This document shows, piece after piece, positions 1 to 9,351 of a stretch of 64,000 nt of DNA; within the stretch, counting starts at the first letter, position 1; every line of letters begins with the position of its first letter. A model generated the notes under the pieces. The model was not told the DNA's origin. It worked only from the letters and a program-made list of their open reading frames with translations, and searched no databases. Origin of the DNA: Methylobacterium sp. R2-1 (GTDB taxonomy: Bacteria; Pseudomonadota; Alphaproteobacteria; Rhizobiales; Beijerinckiaceae); the NCBI RefSeq assembly GCF_014191355.1, contig NZ_JACHWM010000008.1:1-64000 (forward strand), in the 5' to 3' direction. Position numbers and translations under genes: made by a program.

Positions 1-120
1 GCCCGACTCCGCCAGAACCTTCGTGATCGCTGCCGTCAGCGACGTTTTGCCGTGATCGACGTGTCCGATCGTGCCGATGTTGCAGTGCGGCTTCGTACGG
101 GAGAACTTTTCCTTACCCAT
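1..120 (-). CDS. tuf: Elongation factor Tu, N-terminal 40 residues (cut by window edge)
   Basis: EF-Tu carries aminoacyl-tRNA to the ribosome as a GTP complex. Only the first 40 codons lie in the window; the rest runs off the left edge. Reading the minus strand from the ATG at 120 gives [20 protein letters not shown] followed by the G1 loop VDHGKTSLT, which is diagnostic of EF-Tu. It follows fusA by 54 bases on the same strand, the standard last position of the str operon. Proteobacteria often carry a second tuf copy elsewhere, so this may be tufA or tufB. Confidence 0.97.
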   Translation of the reverse strand, partial: MGKEKFSRTKPHCNIGTIGHVDHGKTSLTAAITKVLAESG

Positions 121-174
121 CAGGGCCTCCTAATCGTCTGTGTCGTTGATCGAAGAAGCGTGACGCCCGCGCCC

Positions 175-2250
175 TTAGGCGTACTTGGCGATGACCTTGT
201 CGGCCTCGCCGCGCGGCACTTCCTCGTAATGGTCGAACTGCATCGTGAAGTTGGCGCGGCCCTGGGAGAAGGAGCGCAGCTGGTTCACGTAGCCGAACAT
301 GTTGGCCAGCGGCACCATCGCGTTGATGACGTTGGCGTTGCCCCGCATGTCCTGGCCCTGGATCTGGCCGCGGCGGGAGTTGAGGTCGCCGATGACCGAA
401 CCGGTATACTCTTCCGGCGAGACGACCTCGACCTTCATCACCGGCTCGAGCAGCACCGAGCCGCCCTTCTGCAGCGCCTCACGGAAGGCAGCGCGGGAGG
501 CGATTTCGAAGGCGAGCGCCGAGGAGTCGACGTCGTGGTAGGCGCCATCGATCAGCTCGACCTTCACGTCGACCACCGGGAAGCCGGCGAGCACGCCCGC
601 ACCGAGGACCGAGTTGAGGCCCTTCTCGACGCCAGGGATGTACTCCTTCGGCACCGCGCCACCGACGATCTTCGACTCGAACGAGAAGCCGGCACCCGGC
701 TCGTTCGGCTCGACCACGAACTTCACCCGAGCGAACTGACCGGTACCGCCGGTCTGCTTCTTGTGGGTGTAGTCGATCTCCTGACGGCGGGTCAGCTTCT
801 CGCGGTAGGCGACCTGCGGCTGGCCGATATTCGCGTCGACCTTGTAGGTGCGGCGCAGGATGTCGACCTTGATGTCCAGGTGGAGCTCGCCCATCCCCTT
901 GAGGATGGTCTGGCCCGATTCCTGGTCCGTGGAGACGCGGAAGGACGGGTCCTCGGCAGCGAGCTTCGAGAGCGCGATGCCGAGCTTCTCCTGGTCGGCC
1001 TTCGACTTCGGCTCGACGGCGATCTCGATGACGGGCTCGGGGAACTCCATCTTCTCGAGGATCACAGCCTTGTTCGGATCGCACAGGGTGTCACCGGTGC
1101 GGGTGTCCTTGAGACCGGCCAGCGCGACGATGTCGCCAGCGAAGGCCTCCTTGACGTCCTCACGGTTGTTGGCGTGCATCAGGAGCATGCGGCCGACGCG
1201 CTCCTTCTTGTCGCGCGACGAGTTGATGACGTTGGCGCCCGACTCGACCTTGCCGGAATAGACGCGGCAGAAGGTGATCGTGCCGACGTGGGGATCGTCC
1301 ATGATCTTGAAGGCGAGCATGGAGAAGGGATCGCTGTCGGACGGGTGGCGAACCACCTCTTCCTCGGTCTTGAAGTCGAGGCCCTTGATCTCGCCGCGGT
1401 CGGCGGGAGACGGCAGGTAATCGACAACCGCGTCGAGGAGCGGCTGCACGCCCTTGTTCTTGAAGGCCGAGCCGCACAGCACCGGATGGAAGGCACGAAG
1501 CTGCACCGCCTTGCGCACGAGTTTGCGCAGGGTTTCCTCGTCCGGCTCGACGCCGTCGAGATAGGAGGTCATCGCGTCGTCGTCGAGCTCGACGCAGGCC
1601 TCGATCATCTTGGTGCGGTATTCGGCGGCCTGATCGGCGAGATCAGCCGGAATCTCCTCCTCGGAGAAGTTGGCGCCGAGCGCCTCACCCGACCATACGA
1701 TCGCCTTCATCTTGATGAGGTCGATCACGCCCTTGAAGCTTGACTCGGCACCGATCGGCAGCTGCAGGCAAACCGGCTTGCCGGCCACACGGCTGATGAT
1801 GTCGGCAACGCACTTGAAGAAGTCGGCGCCGATCTTGTCCATCTTGTTGACGAACACGACGCGCGGCACGTCGTACTTGTCGGCCTGACGCCACACGGTC
1901 TCGGTCTGGGGCTCGACGCCCTGGTTGCCGTCGAGCACGCACACGGCTCCGTCGAGCACGCGGAGCGAGCGCTCCACCTCGATCGTGAAGTCGACGTGGC
2001 CGGGGGTGTCGATGATGTTCAGACGCTTGTCGCGCCAGAAGCAGGTGGTCGCAGCCGAGGTGATCGTGATGCCACGCTCCTGCTCCTGCTCCATCCAGTC
2101 CATCGTGGCGGCGCCCTCATGGACTTCGCCGATCTTATGGGACTTGCCGGTGTAGTAGAGGATCCGCTCGGTCGTCGTGGTCTTGCCGGCATCGATGTGG
2201 GCCATGATGCCGAAGTTGCGGTAGTCCTCGATCGCGTGCGTGCGGGGCAT
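175..2250 (-). CDS. fusA: Elongation factor G
   Basis: EF-G is the GTPase that drives ribosome translocation and, with RRF, ribosome recycling. The 691-residue product has the usual full length. The G domain shows the G1 loop [15 protein letters not shown] near residue 17, the switch I segment ending [11 protein letters not shown], the G3 motif DTPGHVDF near residue 82, the G4 motif NKMDK and the G5 segment GSAFKNKG. The later EF-G domains are intact, including the domain IV sequence [12 protein letters not shown] and the C-terminal NMFGY segment. It starts 63 bases after rpsG and precedes tuf, so it is part of the str operon. Nothing unusual is seen. Confidence 0.98.
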   Translation of the reverse strand: MPRTHAIEDYRNFGIMAHIDAGKTTTTERILYYTGKSHKIGEVHEGAATMDWMEQEQERGITITSAATTCFWRDKRLNIIDTPGHVDFTIEVERSLRVLDGAVCVLDGNQGVEPQTETVWRQADKYDVPRVVFVNKMDKIGADFFKCVADIISRVAGKPVCLQLPIGAESSFKGVIDLIKMKAIVWSGEALGANFSEEEIPADLADQAAEYRTKMIEACVELDDDAMTSYLDGVEPDEETLRKLVRKAVQLRAFHPVLCGSAFKNKGVQPLLDAVVDYLPSPADRGEIKGLDFKTEEEVVRHPSDSDPFSMLAFKIMDDPHVGTITFCRVYSGKVESGANVINSSRDKKERVGRMLLMHANNREDVKEAFAGDIVALAGLKDTRTGDTLCDPNKAVILEKMEFPEPVIEIAVEPKSKADQEKLGIALSKLAAEDPSFRVSTDQESGQTILKGMGELHLDIKVDILRRTYKVDANIGQPQVAYREKLTRRQEIDYTHKKQTGGTGQFARVKFVVEPNEPGAGFSFESKIVGGAVPKEYIPGVEKGLNSVLGAGVLAGFPVVDVKVELIDGAYHDVDSSALAFEIASRAAFREALQKGGSVLLEPVMKVEVVSPEEYTGSVIGDLNSRRGQIQGQDMRGNANVINAMVPLANMFGYVNQLRSFSQGRANFTMQFDHYEEVPRGEADKVIAKYA

Positions 2251-2313
2251 CGGGGTCTCTCCGGGAGAAAGCAGGCTTGGAGCGCAGCCCGGTGGCCGCG
2301 CTCGACAGGCGAA

Positions 2314-2784
2314 TTACCAGCGGTAGTGCGAGAAGGCGCGGTTGGCCTCGGCCATCCGGTGGGTGTCTTCGCGCTTCTTGACGGCGTTGCCGCGGTTGTT
2401 GGCGGCATCGAGCAGCTCGGCGGAGAGACGCTCGACCATGGTCCGGTCGTTGCGGCCGCGGGCGGCCTGGATCAGCCAACGGATGGCGAGAGCCTGGCGG
2501 CGCTCGGTGCGGACCTCGACGGGGACCTGATAGGTCGCGCCGCCGACGCGGCGGGAGCGGACCTCGATCGCCGGGGCGACGTTGTCGAGCGCGGCGCGGA
2601 ACACCTCGATCGGGTTGGCGCGGGCGCGGCTCTCGACGAGGTCGAAGGCGCCGTAGACGATCCGCTCAGCCGTCGACTTCTTGCCCTCGTACATGATCGA
2701 ATTCATGAACTTGGTGAGGACGATGTCGCCGTACTTGGCGTCCGGGATGATCTCGCGCTTCTCGGCTGAGTGACGACGGGACAT
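2314..2784 (-). CDS. rpsG: 30S ribosomal protein S7
   Basis: S7 nucleates assembly of the 30S head by binding 16S rRNA and contacts E-site tRNA. The 156-residue product has the normal bacterial length. It begins [20 protein letters not shown] and carries the family signature around [16 protein letters not shown], the [11 protein letters not shown] segment, and the terminal [13 protein letters not shown] block. It lies 108 bases after rpsL and 63 bases before fusA. In enterobacteria S7 represses its own operon by binding the rpsL-rpsG spacer; the longer 108-base spacer here could have a similar role, but no conserved structure was established. Confidence 0.98.
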   Translation of the reverse strand: MSRRHSAEKREIIPDAKYGDIVLTKFMNSIMYEGKKSTAERIVYGAFDLVESRARANPIEVFRAALDNVAPAIEVRSRRVGGATYQVPVEVRTERRQALAIRWLIQAARGRNDRTMVERLSAELLDAANNRGNAVKKREDTHRMAEANRAFSHYRW

Positions 2785-2892
2785 TTTTTCGACTCTCGAA
2801 AAATATGGTCTTAAGCACCTCGCGCAGGCCGCCTTGAGCTGATCGCCGGCGACATCCTTACGAGGCCGTGGAAAGCCTTCGGTCCGAAAAGA

Positions 2893-3264
2893 TTACTTCG
2901 GACGCTTGGCGCCGTACTTCGAACGGCGCTGCTTGCGGTTCTTGACGCCCTGCGTGTCGAGCACGCCGCGCAGGATGTGGTAGCGCACACCCGGAAGGTC
3001 CTTCACGCGGCCGCCGCGGATCATGACCACGGAGTGCTCTTGAAGGTTGTGGCCCTCGCCCGGGATGTAGCCGATCACTTCGAAGCCGTTGGTCAGGCGC
3101 ACCTTGGCGACCTTACGCAGAGCCGAGTTCGGCTTCTTCGGGGTCGTGGTGTAGACGCGCGTGCAGACGCCGCGCTTCTGCGGGCAGGCGTTGAGCGCCG
3201 GCACCTTGTTGCGCGCCTTCTGCGCCTTGCGCGGCTGGGCGATCAGCTGGTTGATCGTCGGCAT
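2893..3264 (-). CDS. rpsL: 30S ribosomal protein S12
   Basis: S12 lies at the decoding centre and controls translational accuracy. The 123-residue product begins [20 protein letters not shown] and has the family motifs [20 protein letters not shown] and [12 protein letters not shown]. The lysines that mutate to give streptomycin resistance in other bacteria (TPKKPNSA and RVKDLPG) are both wild type here, so the gene predicts a streptomycin-sensitive ribosome. It is the first gene of the str operon, with a leader region of up to about 390 bases before the next gene upstream. Confidence 0.98.
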
Positions 3265-3653
3265 CCTGTGCCCTCTTCATCCGGCCGCACGGGGCGGCCA
3301 CCGTCTGAAACCTGTCGAAGCCCCTTGCGGAGCGGTCGGTCCGCGAGCGAACCCGCGGCAAAACGAATAGCGCCAGAGGCCGATAAAGGCCTTTGGCGAT
3401 GGTGAGGCAGAGGATCACGCCGTGAAACGACGCGTTCTTACCCGCTGATCTGACGAGTACGTCAGGGTGTGATGCCGGTATCGGTCTGACGACGGTTGCC
3501 GAAGCCCCTGGCTTCGACCCGAAAGCGACTCTCGATCCACCGGAGTGGCGCGCTTCTACGCGGGAGGGTCGGCGCCGTCAATGGCCGGAGAGGATAAAGT
3601 TCGATGAACGGGCGGTCGATCTTCGGCCAAGCTAATTCTCGGCTGGAACACCG
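3265..3653. other. Non-coding leader/promoter region of the str operon
   Basis: This stretch holds no convincing gene. It separates the 3' end of the SMC-like gene from rpsL and should contain the str promoter and leader, reading leftwards. A 6-base-arm inverted repeat (CTGACG AGTA CGTCAG) lies at 3450-3465. No clear -35/-10 pair could be assigned by eye. Confidence 0.6.
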
Positions 3654-6600
3654 CTATTCGGCCGCGTCTGAAAGGCGAAACGCCTCGATTCCGCGCCGCT
3701 CCGGGTTGATTTCGGCGAGCGCCCGCTTCGCGGTTTCCAATGGATGCTCCGCCTCGATTCGGACGGAGGCGAGATCGGGGCTCTTGTAGACGGTGACGAC
3801 GGTGTCCATCACCTCGGTCAGGGTGGTGCGCTTGTCCTCCGGCGCTGCGATCAGAAGCTGCAGGCCCCAGGCGCGGAAAAGATCGACGAGCGACTGGCTG
3901 TTGCGCACGTCGAGCTTGGAGAACGCCTCGTCCAAGAGGCAGAGACCGAGCCCCGGCGTCTCGTCGCCGGGTCGGTCGCCGGGATAGTAGGCGGAGGACA
4001 TGGAGGCGGCGATCGCCACGTAGAACGGCGCCTGCGCCTCGCCGCCGGAGCCACGGAGCGCACGACTCGACAGAGTGGTGCGATTGCCCGCCCGGTCGCG
4101 CATGCCGATCTCGTAGACGAAGTAGTTGCGGTAGTCGGCCAATCGCGCCGCGCTCTCCTCACCCTCGATCAGTGCGGTGATCTCGGCAAGCGCCGCGGCG
4201 AGCGGGTTCTTGTCCGGGCCGTCCTCGGGCGCATGATCGAGGCTTGGCAGCACGGCCTGCGCCGCGTCGGGCGAACGGGCCACCTCGGTGGCGAGCGCGT
4301 GGACGGCGGCGTAGCGGCGGTCCACCTCCGCCTCGAAGGCGTAGGTCTGGCCCGTAAAAGTCTGCGAGGCGAGGCGCTCGTTGAGCGCGTCGAGCCTGGC
4401 GCGCATCCGCTCGAACTTGTCGGCGAGCCGGGTCAGCAGATCCTCCGTCATCAGGCGGCGCATCTCGGCCTCCGCCCGGAGCGACTGGTCGCGGTAGCGG
4501 CGCAGCTCATGGCCGGCCACCTCGTCCCGCTCGCGCACGGCCCAGGCATAACCGAAGGAGGCCGGCTGCTCGCCCGACCCCAGCGGATTCTCGACGCGCC
4601 AGGCGGCGCAGTACTCGGCCAGGTCGCGCTCGGCGGCACGGCCCTGGTTGCGTACGCTGTCCGCTGCCTCGCGGGCGGAGGCACGGGCCTGCGAGGCGAG
4701 GGAGGCCAACGCCTTGGTGTCGAGCGCGGCGCGGTCGGCGCGGGCTCCGGCGATGCCGGCCACCGTATCCGGGACGTCGGCGGGAACGGTGCCGGTGAGG
4801 CGGATGCGCACCGTGTCGCCGGAGGTCCAGCGCTTGAGCGCCGTGCGGTAGGCCAGGAATGCGGCGCGCGCCGCCTCCCTTCCCTGTGCGACCCGAGCCT
4901 TCAGCCCTGCCTCCTCAGCGAGCAGGCCGTCGCGCTTGGGCTCCAGCACCTGCACCAGTTCGGTCAGGTAGGCGGAGCGCTCCTTCTGAAGCTCCTTCAG
5001 CTCCGCCTCGATCACGCCGGCATCGGCGCGGGCGACGGTTTCCTGCTCGGTGGCGAGGCTGCGGCGGCGGCCCTCGATGGCGTCAGCCTCTTCGCGCAGG
5101 GCCCCAAGATCGACAGGTGCCTCAGTGAGCCGGCTCCGCAGCAGCGCAGCGATCCGGGCAGCCTCGCGCATCACCGTTGCCTCGGCCCGCAGGGTCCGCG
5201 CCTCCTCGCGCGCCTCGTCCAGGCGACGGCGGGTCTCGGCGGTGGGCCCGCGCTGGCCGCGTGTCATCATCAGCGGCACGGGACGCACCACCGAATAGGC
5301 CATCCCCGAGGTCGAGCGCCCGCTCGGCGCCACCGCACGGCTCATGGTCCGGAGCGCCGCGTCGTCGGGCGCGAGGTCGTAGCCGCCGAGCCGGGCGGCG
5401 AGAAACGCCTCGGCGTGATCGCTGTCGGTCTCGATCAGGCCCATCGGCCCGTCATCGAAGCGGCGCGCCGCGCGGCGGGCGGTGTCGGTGGTCTTCACCA
5501 GCAGGCAGCGGAAGAACTGGTTCTTTCGCGATTCGAGCAGGGCGAAGGCGCGGTCGAGGCGGTCGGGCTCGACCACCAGGGCTTCGCGGGCGCGGCCCAA
5601 GAGCCCTTCCAGCGCCGGGCCCCATTTCGGATCGACGATCTCGGCAAGTTCGCAGATCGGCGCCGCCTCGATCCCGAGCCGGCCCAACTCCTCGCGAAAG
5701 GCCTCCGTGTCCGAGGACAGGCGCGCGGCCGAGGCGCGGCCGGCCCCGACCTGCACGTCGAGCCCCCGGACCTCGTTCTCGCGCTCGCGGGCCTTGAGGG
5801 CGAGTTCTTCCGCTTCCTCTTCCAGAGCGTCAGACACGTCGGGCATCTGCGCCAGCCCGTCGAGCAGACCCTTCAACGGCCCGTCCGCGCGTAAAATGTC
5901 CTCCGGCGGCGCCTCGCGGCGGAGCCCCGAGCGGGCGCAGGCCTCGACGATACGTGCCGCCCCCAGATCGATCCGGCGCAAGGGGCCACTGATCGCACTG
6001 AGGCGGCCGGCATCCTGTACGAGGCCGACGATGGCGGCGACGCGGTTCGTCAGGTCGCGCCGGTCGCGAGCGACCATGGCGAGGCCGGCATGGGAGGCGG
6101 CGAGCCGCGCCTCCGCCGCACTTCCGACGATCAGCGCCTTACGGGCGGCGATCTCGGCGTCGATCTCGCGCACGAAGCTCTGGCTCGTCGCCACACTCTC
6201 GCGGGCGATGCGCAGGCGCTCGCTCGTCTCGGAGAGCAGGCCGCGGGCCTCCGCATGATCGAGGATGCGGCGGCGCAGGTCGGCCCCGGCGGCGCGCATC
6301 TCGTCGAGGGCAGCGGTGAGGCTCGCGCGCGCCCAGTTCTCGTAGCGCTCGCAGATGCGCGAGAGATGCGCGAGGCGCTTCTCCAATTCCTCGATGGTCT
6401 CCAGAAGCCGCCGCCAGGTCTCGATCGACTGGCGGATGCGGGCGACGTCGAGCGGCTCGGCCTCCAGCACGAAGCTGCGCACGAAGGCGCTGGTGTCGAA
6501 GATCGGCTTGAACGCCACTGCGTTGGAGAAGGTGCGCAGGAACTGGCGCGGGTCGGGGACCGCCGCGCCCTCGCGCAGGGTCGCCAGAACGGCGGCGGTG

Positions 6601-7133
6601 AAGCGTTCGCCGGAGGTGCGGAACTCCTCGAAGCTGTCAGCGCGGCGGCGAAGATCCGCAGCGACCTCGGTCCAGGGAGCGACGAAGCTGCCTTCGCTCG
6701 TCTCCCGCACGTAATCGGCGATCTCGAAACGGTGACCGATAGCGACGAAGCGGGAGAGTGTCTCCTCCTTCGGCTCCTCCGAGCGGGCGGCGAGTGCCAG
6801 CCCCACCGTAACGATCCGCCCGCTCGCGGGATTCTCGAACACGAGCGCGATGAGGGTCTCGCAGGCCTCCCGCGTCGGACGCCCGCCCTCGGCCGGGTCG
6901 CTGATCCAGCCGAGGCAGTAGTCGCGCACGGTGCGAGCGCTGCGGCCCGAGGCGGAGGCATTCAGTGCCAGACGGCTCGCGTTGTTGCCCGCGAGCACGG
7001 TACCGACCGCGTCGAAGATCGTGGACTTGCCCGCCCCCGTAGGACCGACGAGCGCCGCCGCGCCCCGGATCCGGATCTGCTCGCGCCGGATGAGGTACCA
7101 ATTCGAGATCGCGATGTCGGTGAGACGGTACAC
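3654..7133 (-). CDS. SMC-like ATPase of a MukB/MksF/JetC (Wadjet) system
   Basis: This is the large ATPase subunit of a MukBEF/MksBEF/Wadjet-type SMC complex. Such complexes bind and extrude DNA; Wadjet versions recognise and cleave closed circular plasmids. From the GTG at 7133 the product has 1159 residues. The Walker A loop GPTGAGKST is at residues 30-38, just after an N-terminal strand reading ISNWYLIRREQIRIRG. Charged, Ala/Leu/Arg-rich coiled-coil segments fill the middle. The C-terminal head has the signature GSGGEAQAPFYVAIAAS and Walker B LCLLDEAFSKLD near residue 1067. This matches JetC/MksF in length and order, and differs from canonical Smc in lacking an obvious SMC hinge and having MukB-like head motifs. 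An upstream TTG at 7202 is an alternative start. Its presumed partners are 5 kb away (12169-14229) rather than adjacent. The plus-strand reading frames across it are shadows. Confidence 0.88.
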   Translation of the reverse strand: MYRLTDIAISNWYLIRREQIRIRGAAALVGPTGAGKSTIFDAVGTVLAGNNASRLALNASASGRSARTVRDYCLGWISDPAEGGRPTREACETLIALVFENPASGRIVTVGLALAARSEEPKEETLSRFVAIGHRFEIADYVRETSEGSFVAPWTEVAADLRRRADSFEEFRTSGERFTAAVLATLREGAAVPDPRQFLRTFSNAVAFKPIFDTSAFVRSFVLEAEPLDVARIRQSIETWRRLLETIEELEKRLAHLSRICERYENWARASLTAALDEMRAAGADLRRRILDHAEARGLLSETSERLRIARESVATSQSFVREIDAEIAARKALIVGSAAEARLAASHAGLAMVARDRRDLTNRVAAIVGLVQDAGRLSAISGPLRRIDLGAARIVEACARSGLRREAPPEDILRADGPLKGLLDGLAQMPDVSDALEEEAEELALKARERENEVRGLDVQVGAGRASAARLSSDTEAFREELGRLGIEAAPICELAEIVDPKWGPALEGLLGRAREALVVEPDRLDRAFALLESRKNQFFRCLLVKTTDTARRAARRFDDGPMGLIETDSDHAEAFLAARLGGYDLAPDDAALRTMSRAVAPSGRSTSGMAYSVVRPVPLMMTRGQRGPTAETRRRLDEAREEARTLRAEATVMREAARIAALLRSRLTEAPVDLGALREEADAIEGRRRSLATEQETVARADAGVIEAELKELQKERSAYLTELVQVLEPKRDGLLAEEAGLKARVAQGREAARAAFLAYRTALKRWTSGDTVRIRLTGTVPADVPDTVAGIAGARADRAALDTKALASLASQARASAREAADSVRNQGRAAERDLAEYCAAWRVENPLGSGEQPASFGYAWAVRERDEVAGHELRRYRDQSLRAEAEMRRLMTEDLLTRLADKFERMRARLDALNERLASQTFTGQTYAFEAEVDRRYAAVHALATEVARSPDAAQAVLPSLDHAPEDGPDKNPLAAALAEITALIEGEESAARLADYRNYFVYEIGMRDRAGNRTTLSSRALRGSGGEAQAPFYVAIAASMSSAYYPGDRPGDETPGLGLCLLDEAFSKLDVRNSQSLVDLFRAWGLQLLIAAPEDKRTTLTEVMDTVVTVYKSPDLASVRIEAEHPLETAKRALAEINPERRGIEAFRLSDAAE

Positions 7134-7680
7134 CGGCCCGGCCGCCTGTCCCCGAGATTGAACGAGAGACAGGGCAATGGACGCTGCGCCCCGCTCACGC
7201 AAGGGCGGGGTCGTCCGATGGCGTGGGCGCGTCGATGGACACGGCCCGAAGGCGCCAAAAACCGGGGTCTCGATTTATTCGAGCGGCCGGGGCGACGCTA
7301 CAACAATCACCGACCCGTGATTTGACGAAGCAACACCGATTCGAGACCAGATCTGGCCGGACGTGGGACAGCGCTCGACGCTTTGAACAACTGCTTCAGC
7401 TTGCCTTCAACGGCAGGTTCACGAAGGCCGGTCGATTACTGCTTTTCGACCACCCTATGCGTACTCTGCCACATGCGAGAACCATCAATTTTGACAAAAA
7501 CTCAATACGATCCATGCCATACGGTGGGATGCGTTCCGCATCTGTCCAGAACATCGATCGTCGAAATGCCCGCCCGCCGTCCTCGCCTAACTTACGGGGT
7601 TCTTTTCATTGTCGCTTCGATTGTGCTGTGGGGCACAGCATCGTGGATGGCAGGCACCATCATTTGGGTCTGAAGTCGGT
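7134..7680. other. Mostly non-coding interval upstream of the SMC-like gene
   Basis: About 550 bases lie between the 5' end of the SMC-like gene and a small convergent-side membrane gene. The DNA is less GC-rich than its surroundings between about 7300 and 7660. The only candidate gene is a 35-codon frame at 7566-7673. The promoter for the SMC-like gene should be here, but no box was recognised. Confidence 0.5.
7566..7673 (+). CDS. Possible 35-residue single-pass membrane peptide
   Basis: This short frame starts MPARRPRLTYGVLFIVASIV and encodes a basic N-terminus followed by one hydrophobic helix of about 20 residues ending at ASWMAGTIIWV. That shape is typical of small bacterial membrane peptides. 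There is no good ribosome-binding site just upstream, and the frame could be chance. It faces the small membrane gene at 7681-7908 tail to tail. Confidence 0.25.
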   Translation: MPARRPRLTYGVLFIVASIVLWGTASWMAGTIIWV

Positions 7681-7908
7681 TCAGATATCTTTCTTGTAAG
7701 CGATATACCCTCCGAATACATAACCTCCCTGCAGCGCGCAGAGGGAGGCGGCGATCATTAGAAGGTCAGGCAGCACAAACTGGCCGCTGTGAAGGTGATA
7801 AAGAGTCCGTACAACAATAATAAAGGAACTCGCGACGGCAAGCATTCCCCAGTGATAGAACAGGCCGATCAGCAAGCCGGCGATGACGAAAAGCGGGATC
7901 GCTAACAC
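7681..7908 (-). CDS. Small hydrophobic protein, two to three membrane segments
   Basis: The 75-residue product is almost wholly hydrophobic. One helix spans MLAIPLFVIAGLLIGLFYHW, a second spans MLAVASSFIIVVRTLYHLH, and a third weaker one covers LLMIAASLCALQGGYVFGGY, with a basic KKD tail. No known family was recognised. It stands alone between the SMC-like gene and the MarR-GNAT gene, and the DNA around it is less GC-rich than the window average. Function unknown; the composition makes a real membrane protein likely. Confidence 0.55.
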   Translation of the reverse strand: MLAIPLFVIAGLLIGLFYHWGMLAVASSFIIVVRTLYHLHSGQFVLPDLLMIAASLCALQGGYVFGGYIAYKKDI

Positions 7909-8286
7909 TGGACCATGCCCCTATCCTGCCGGATCGGCATCTGAGAGCCTTTTCGTGGAGATCTTTCCTTAGGCTATCGTCGCACCGGACTGCACGCAAA
8001 GGGACGCGTGGCGTAAAACTAGGCGGATTTTGCAGGTTTCCCTTTATCGGACGGCATCGTTAACGAACCGATCACCCTGAGGATGGGTGTCTGGCCAGGG
8101 GTGCGCCGCCATGGCGCTTCGTCGTATCGACCTGCGCATCAGCATACCCGGCAAGCTTCGGAGGCGCATGGGTCGTCCCCCTGGTACGCCTCGGGTATCC
8201 ACGGCTTCTCCGGTCGCGGTGCCGATCCGTTCAGCCCATCCGAGCCTTTAGTTGACTCCGTCAACTTTCTCGTTGATGCTGAGGCC
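7909..8286. other. Divergent intergenic region with MarR-type operator
   Basis: This 378-base region lies between two divergent genes. It holds a palindrome at 8250-8266, listed separately, immediately before the MarR-GNAT start. An open frame runs through the region in phase with the MarR-GNAT gene, but it has no ribosome-binding site and no protein-like composition. Confidence 0.55.
8250..8266. promoter_or_regulatory. Perfect 17-bp palindrome, probable MarR operator
   Basis: The sequence AGTTGAC TCC GTCAACT is a perfect inverted repeat with 7-base arms. It ends 20 bases before the ATG of a MarR-GNAT regulator. MarR-family repressors usually bind palindromes of this size over their own promoter, so autoregulation is the simple reading. 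Confidence 0.65.
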
Positions 8287-9252
8287 ATGACCGATGCCAG
8301 CGCCGAAGACGTCATCGCCAGAGTCCGCCGCTTCAACCGGTTCTACACGGGGCTCGTCGGCGCGCTCGACGATCAGTTCCTCGGCTGCGACGTCACGCTT
8401 CCGGACGCACGCCTGCTGTTCGAGATCGCCACGCACGACCCAGCGGAGGAGCTGATCACCGCGCGCGCGGTGCAGGCGACGCTCGGCATGGATGCGGGCT
8501 ATGTCAGCCGGATCCTGGCCCGTTTCGAGCAGCGGGGCTGGATCACCCGTGCCCGCGGCGCGGATGCGCGCGCCCGGCCGATCCAGCTGACCGAAGCCGG
8601 GCGCAGGGCGTTCGAGGAGGTGGACGGACGGCAGCGCGCGGCCGTCGCAAGCCTCGTCGGGGGACTCGATTCCGTCCAGAAAGCGGATCTGGCGGAGGCG
8701 ATGGCGCGCGTGCGCCTCTTACTGCAACCCGACTCTGTTCCAGGCTTCACGATCCGCCCGTTCCGCACCGGCGATATGGGCTTGATCGCGGCTCGGCAAT
8801 CGATGCTCTACGCCCAGAGCCACGATTGGGGCCGCGGCCTGGAAATCGTCGAGGGCGAGGCCACCACCAACTTCCTGCGGAATTATAAGCCGGGGCGCGA
8901 ACAGTGCTGGATCGCGGAGATCGACGGCGTGCTGGCGGGGTCCGTCTTCCTCACCGATGAAGGCGACGGTACCGCGCGGCTGCGCCTCCTCTATGTCGAG
9001 CCTTTCGCACGCCGCCGCGGCATTGGCGATACGCTGGTCGAGACCTGCATCGGGTTCGCCCGCGAGACGGGCTATGCCCGCCTGACGCTGTGGACCCACA
9101 CGGTTCTGGAAAGCGCCCGGCGTATCTATGCCCGCCACGGCTTCGCCTGCGTTGAGACCGCGACCCATACCGCCTTCGGCATGCCGGTCGAGGGCGAAAT
9201 CTGGGTGCTGCCCCTGGGCGAGCCGGTGGAGGGACCGGGGCGGGCCGCGTGA
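8287..9252 (+). CDS. MarR-family regulator fused to a GNAT acetyltransferase
   Basis: The 321-residue product joins two domains. Residues 1 to about 145 form a MarR winged helix, with recognition region TLGMDAGYVSRILARFEQRG and wing ITRARGADARARPIQLTEAG. From about residue 153 (GFTIRPFRTGDMGLIAARQ) to the end is a GNAT acetyltransferase, with the acetyl-CoA loop ARRRGIGDTLVE and the motif B segment YARHGFACVET. MarR-GNAT fusions are known, but their substrates are mostly undefined. The ATG at 8287 was chosen because the MarR domain begins there and an operator-like palindrome lies 20 bases upstream. Its neighbours on the right are an esterase and a dioxygenase homologue on the opposite strand. 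Confidence 0.85.
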   Translation: MTDASAEDVIARVRRFNRFYTGLVGALDDQFLGCDVTLPDARLLFEIATHDPAEELITARAVQATLGMDAGYVSRILARFEQRGWITRARGADARARPIQLTEAGRRAFEEVDGRQRAAVASLVGGLDSVQKADLAEAMARVRLLLQPDSVPGFTIRPFRTGDMGLIAARQSMLYAQSHDWGRGLEIVEGEATTNFLRNYKPGREQCWIAEIDGVLAGSVFLTDEGDGTARLRLLYVEPFARRRGIGDTLVETCIGFARETGYARLTLWTHTVLESARRIYARHGFACVETATHTAFGMPVEGEIWVLPLGEPVEGPGRAA

Positions 9253-9274
9253 CGGGGGCGCTGCCCCCGCCACG
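9248..9274 (+). terminator. Hairpin overlapping the stop codon of the MarR-GNAT gene
   Basis: An 11-pair stem with one mismatch (CGTGACGGGGGC / GCCCCCGCCACG, 3-base loop) includes the TGA stop. No run of T follows, so it is a weak or factor-assisted terminator at best. Confidence 0.45.
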
Positions 9275-9351
9275 TCTTACGAGCATCTCGCAGAGCACCT
9301 GATCATGGTTTCTCCGGCGGTCGCATCGGGCAGCGGTGCCGCGAGGACCAT

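Noticed and set aside
52-1743. A 563-codon open frame on the plus strand opposite fusA
   Set aside because: It lies antisense to fusA, whose protein is full length with all GTPase motifs. The plus-strand translation has Arg/Val/Leu/Asp-rich sequence without any domain; such frames are normal shadows in GC-rich genes.
3744-5894. A 716-codon plus-strand frame opposite the SMC-like gene
   Set aside because: It is antisense to a protein with intact Walker A, signature and Walker B motifs. Its own translation has no recognisable fold.
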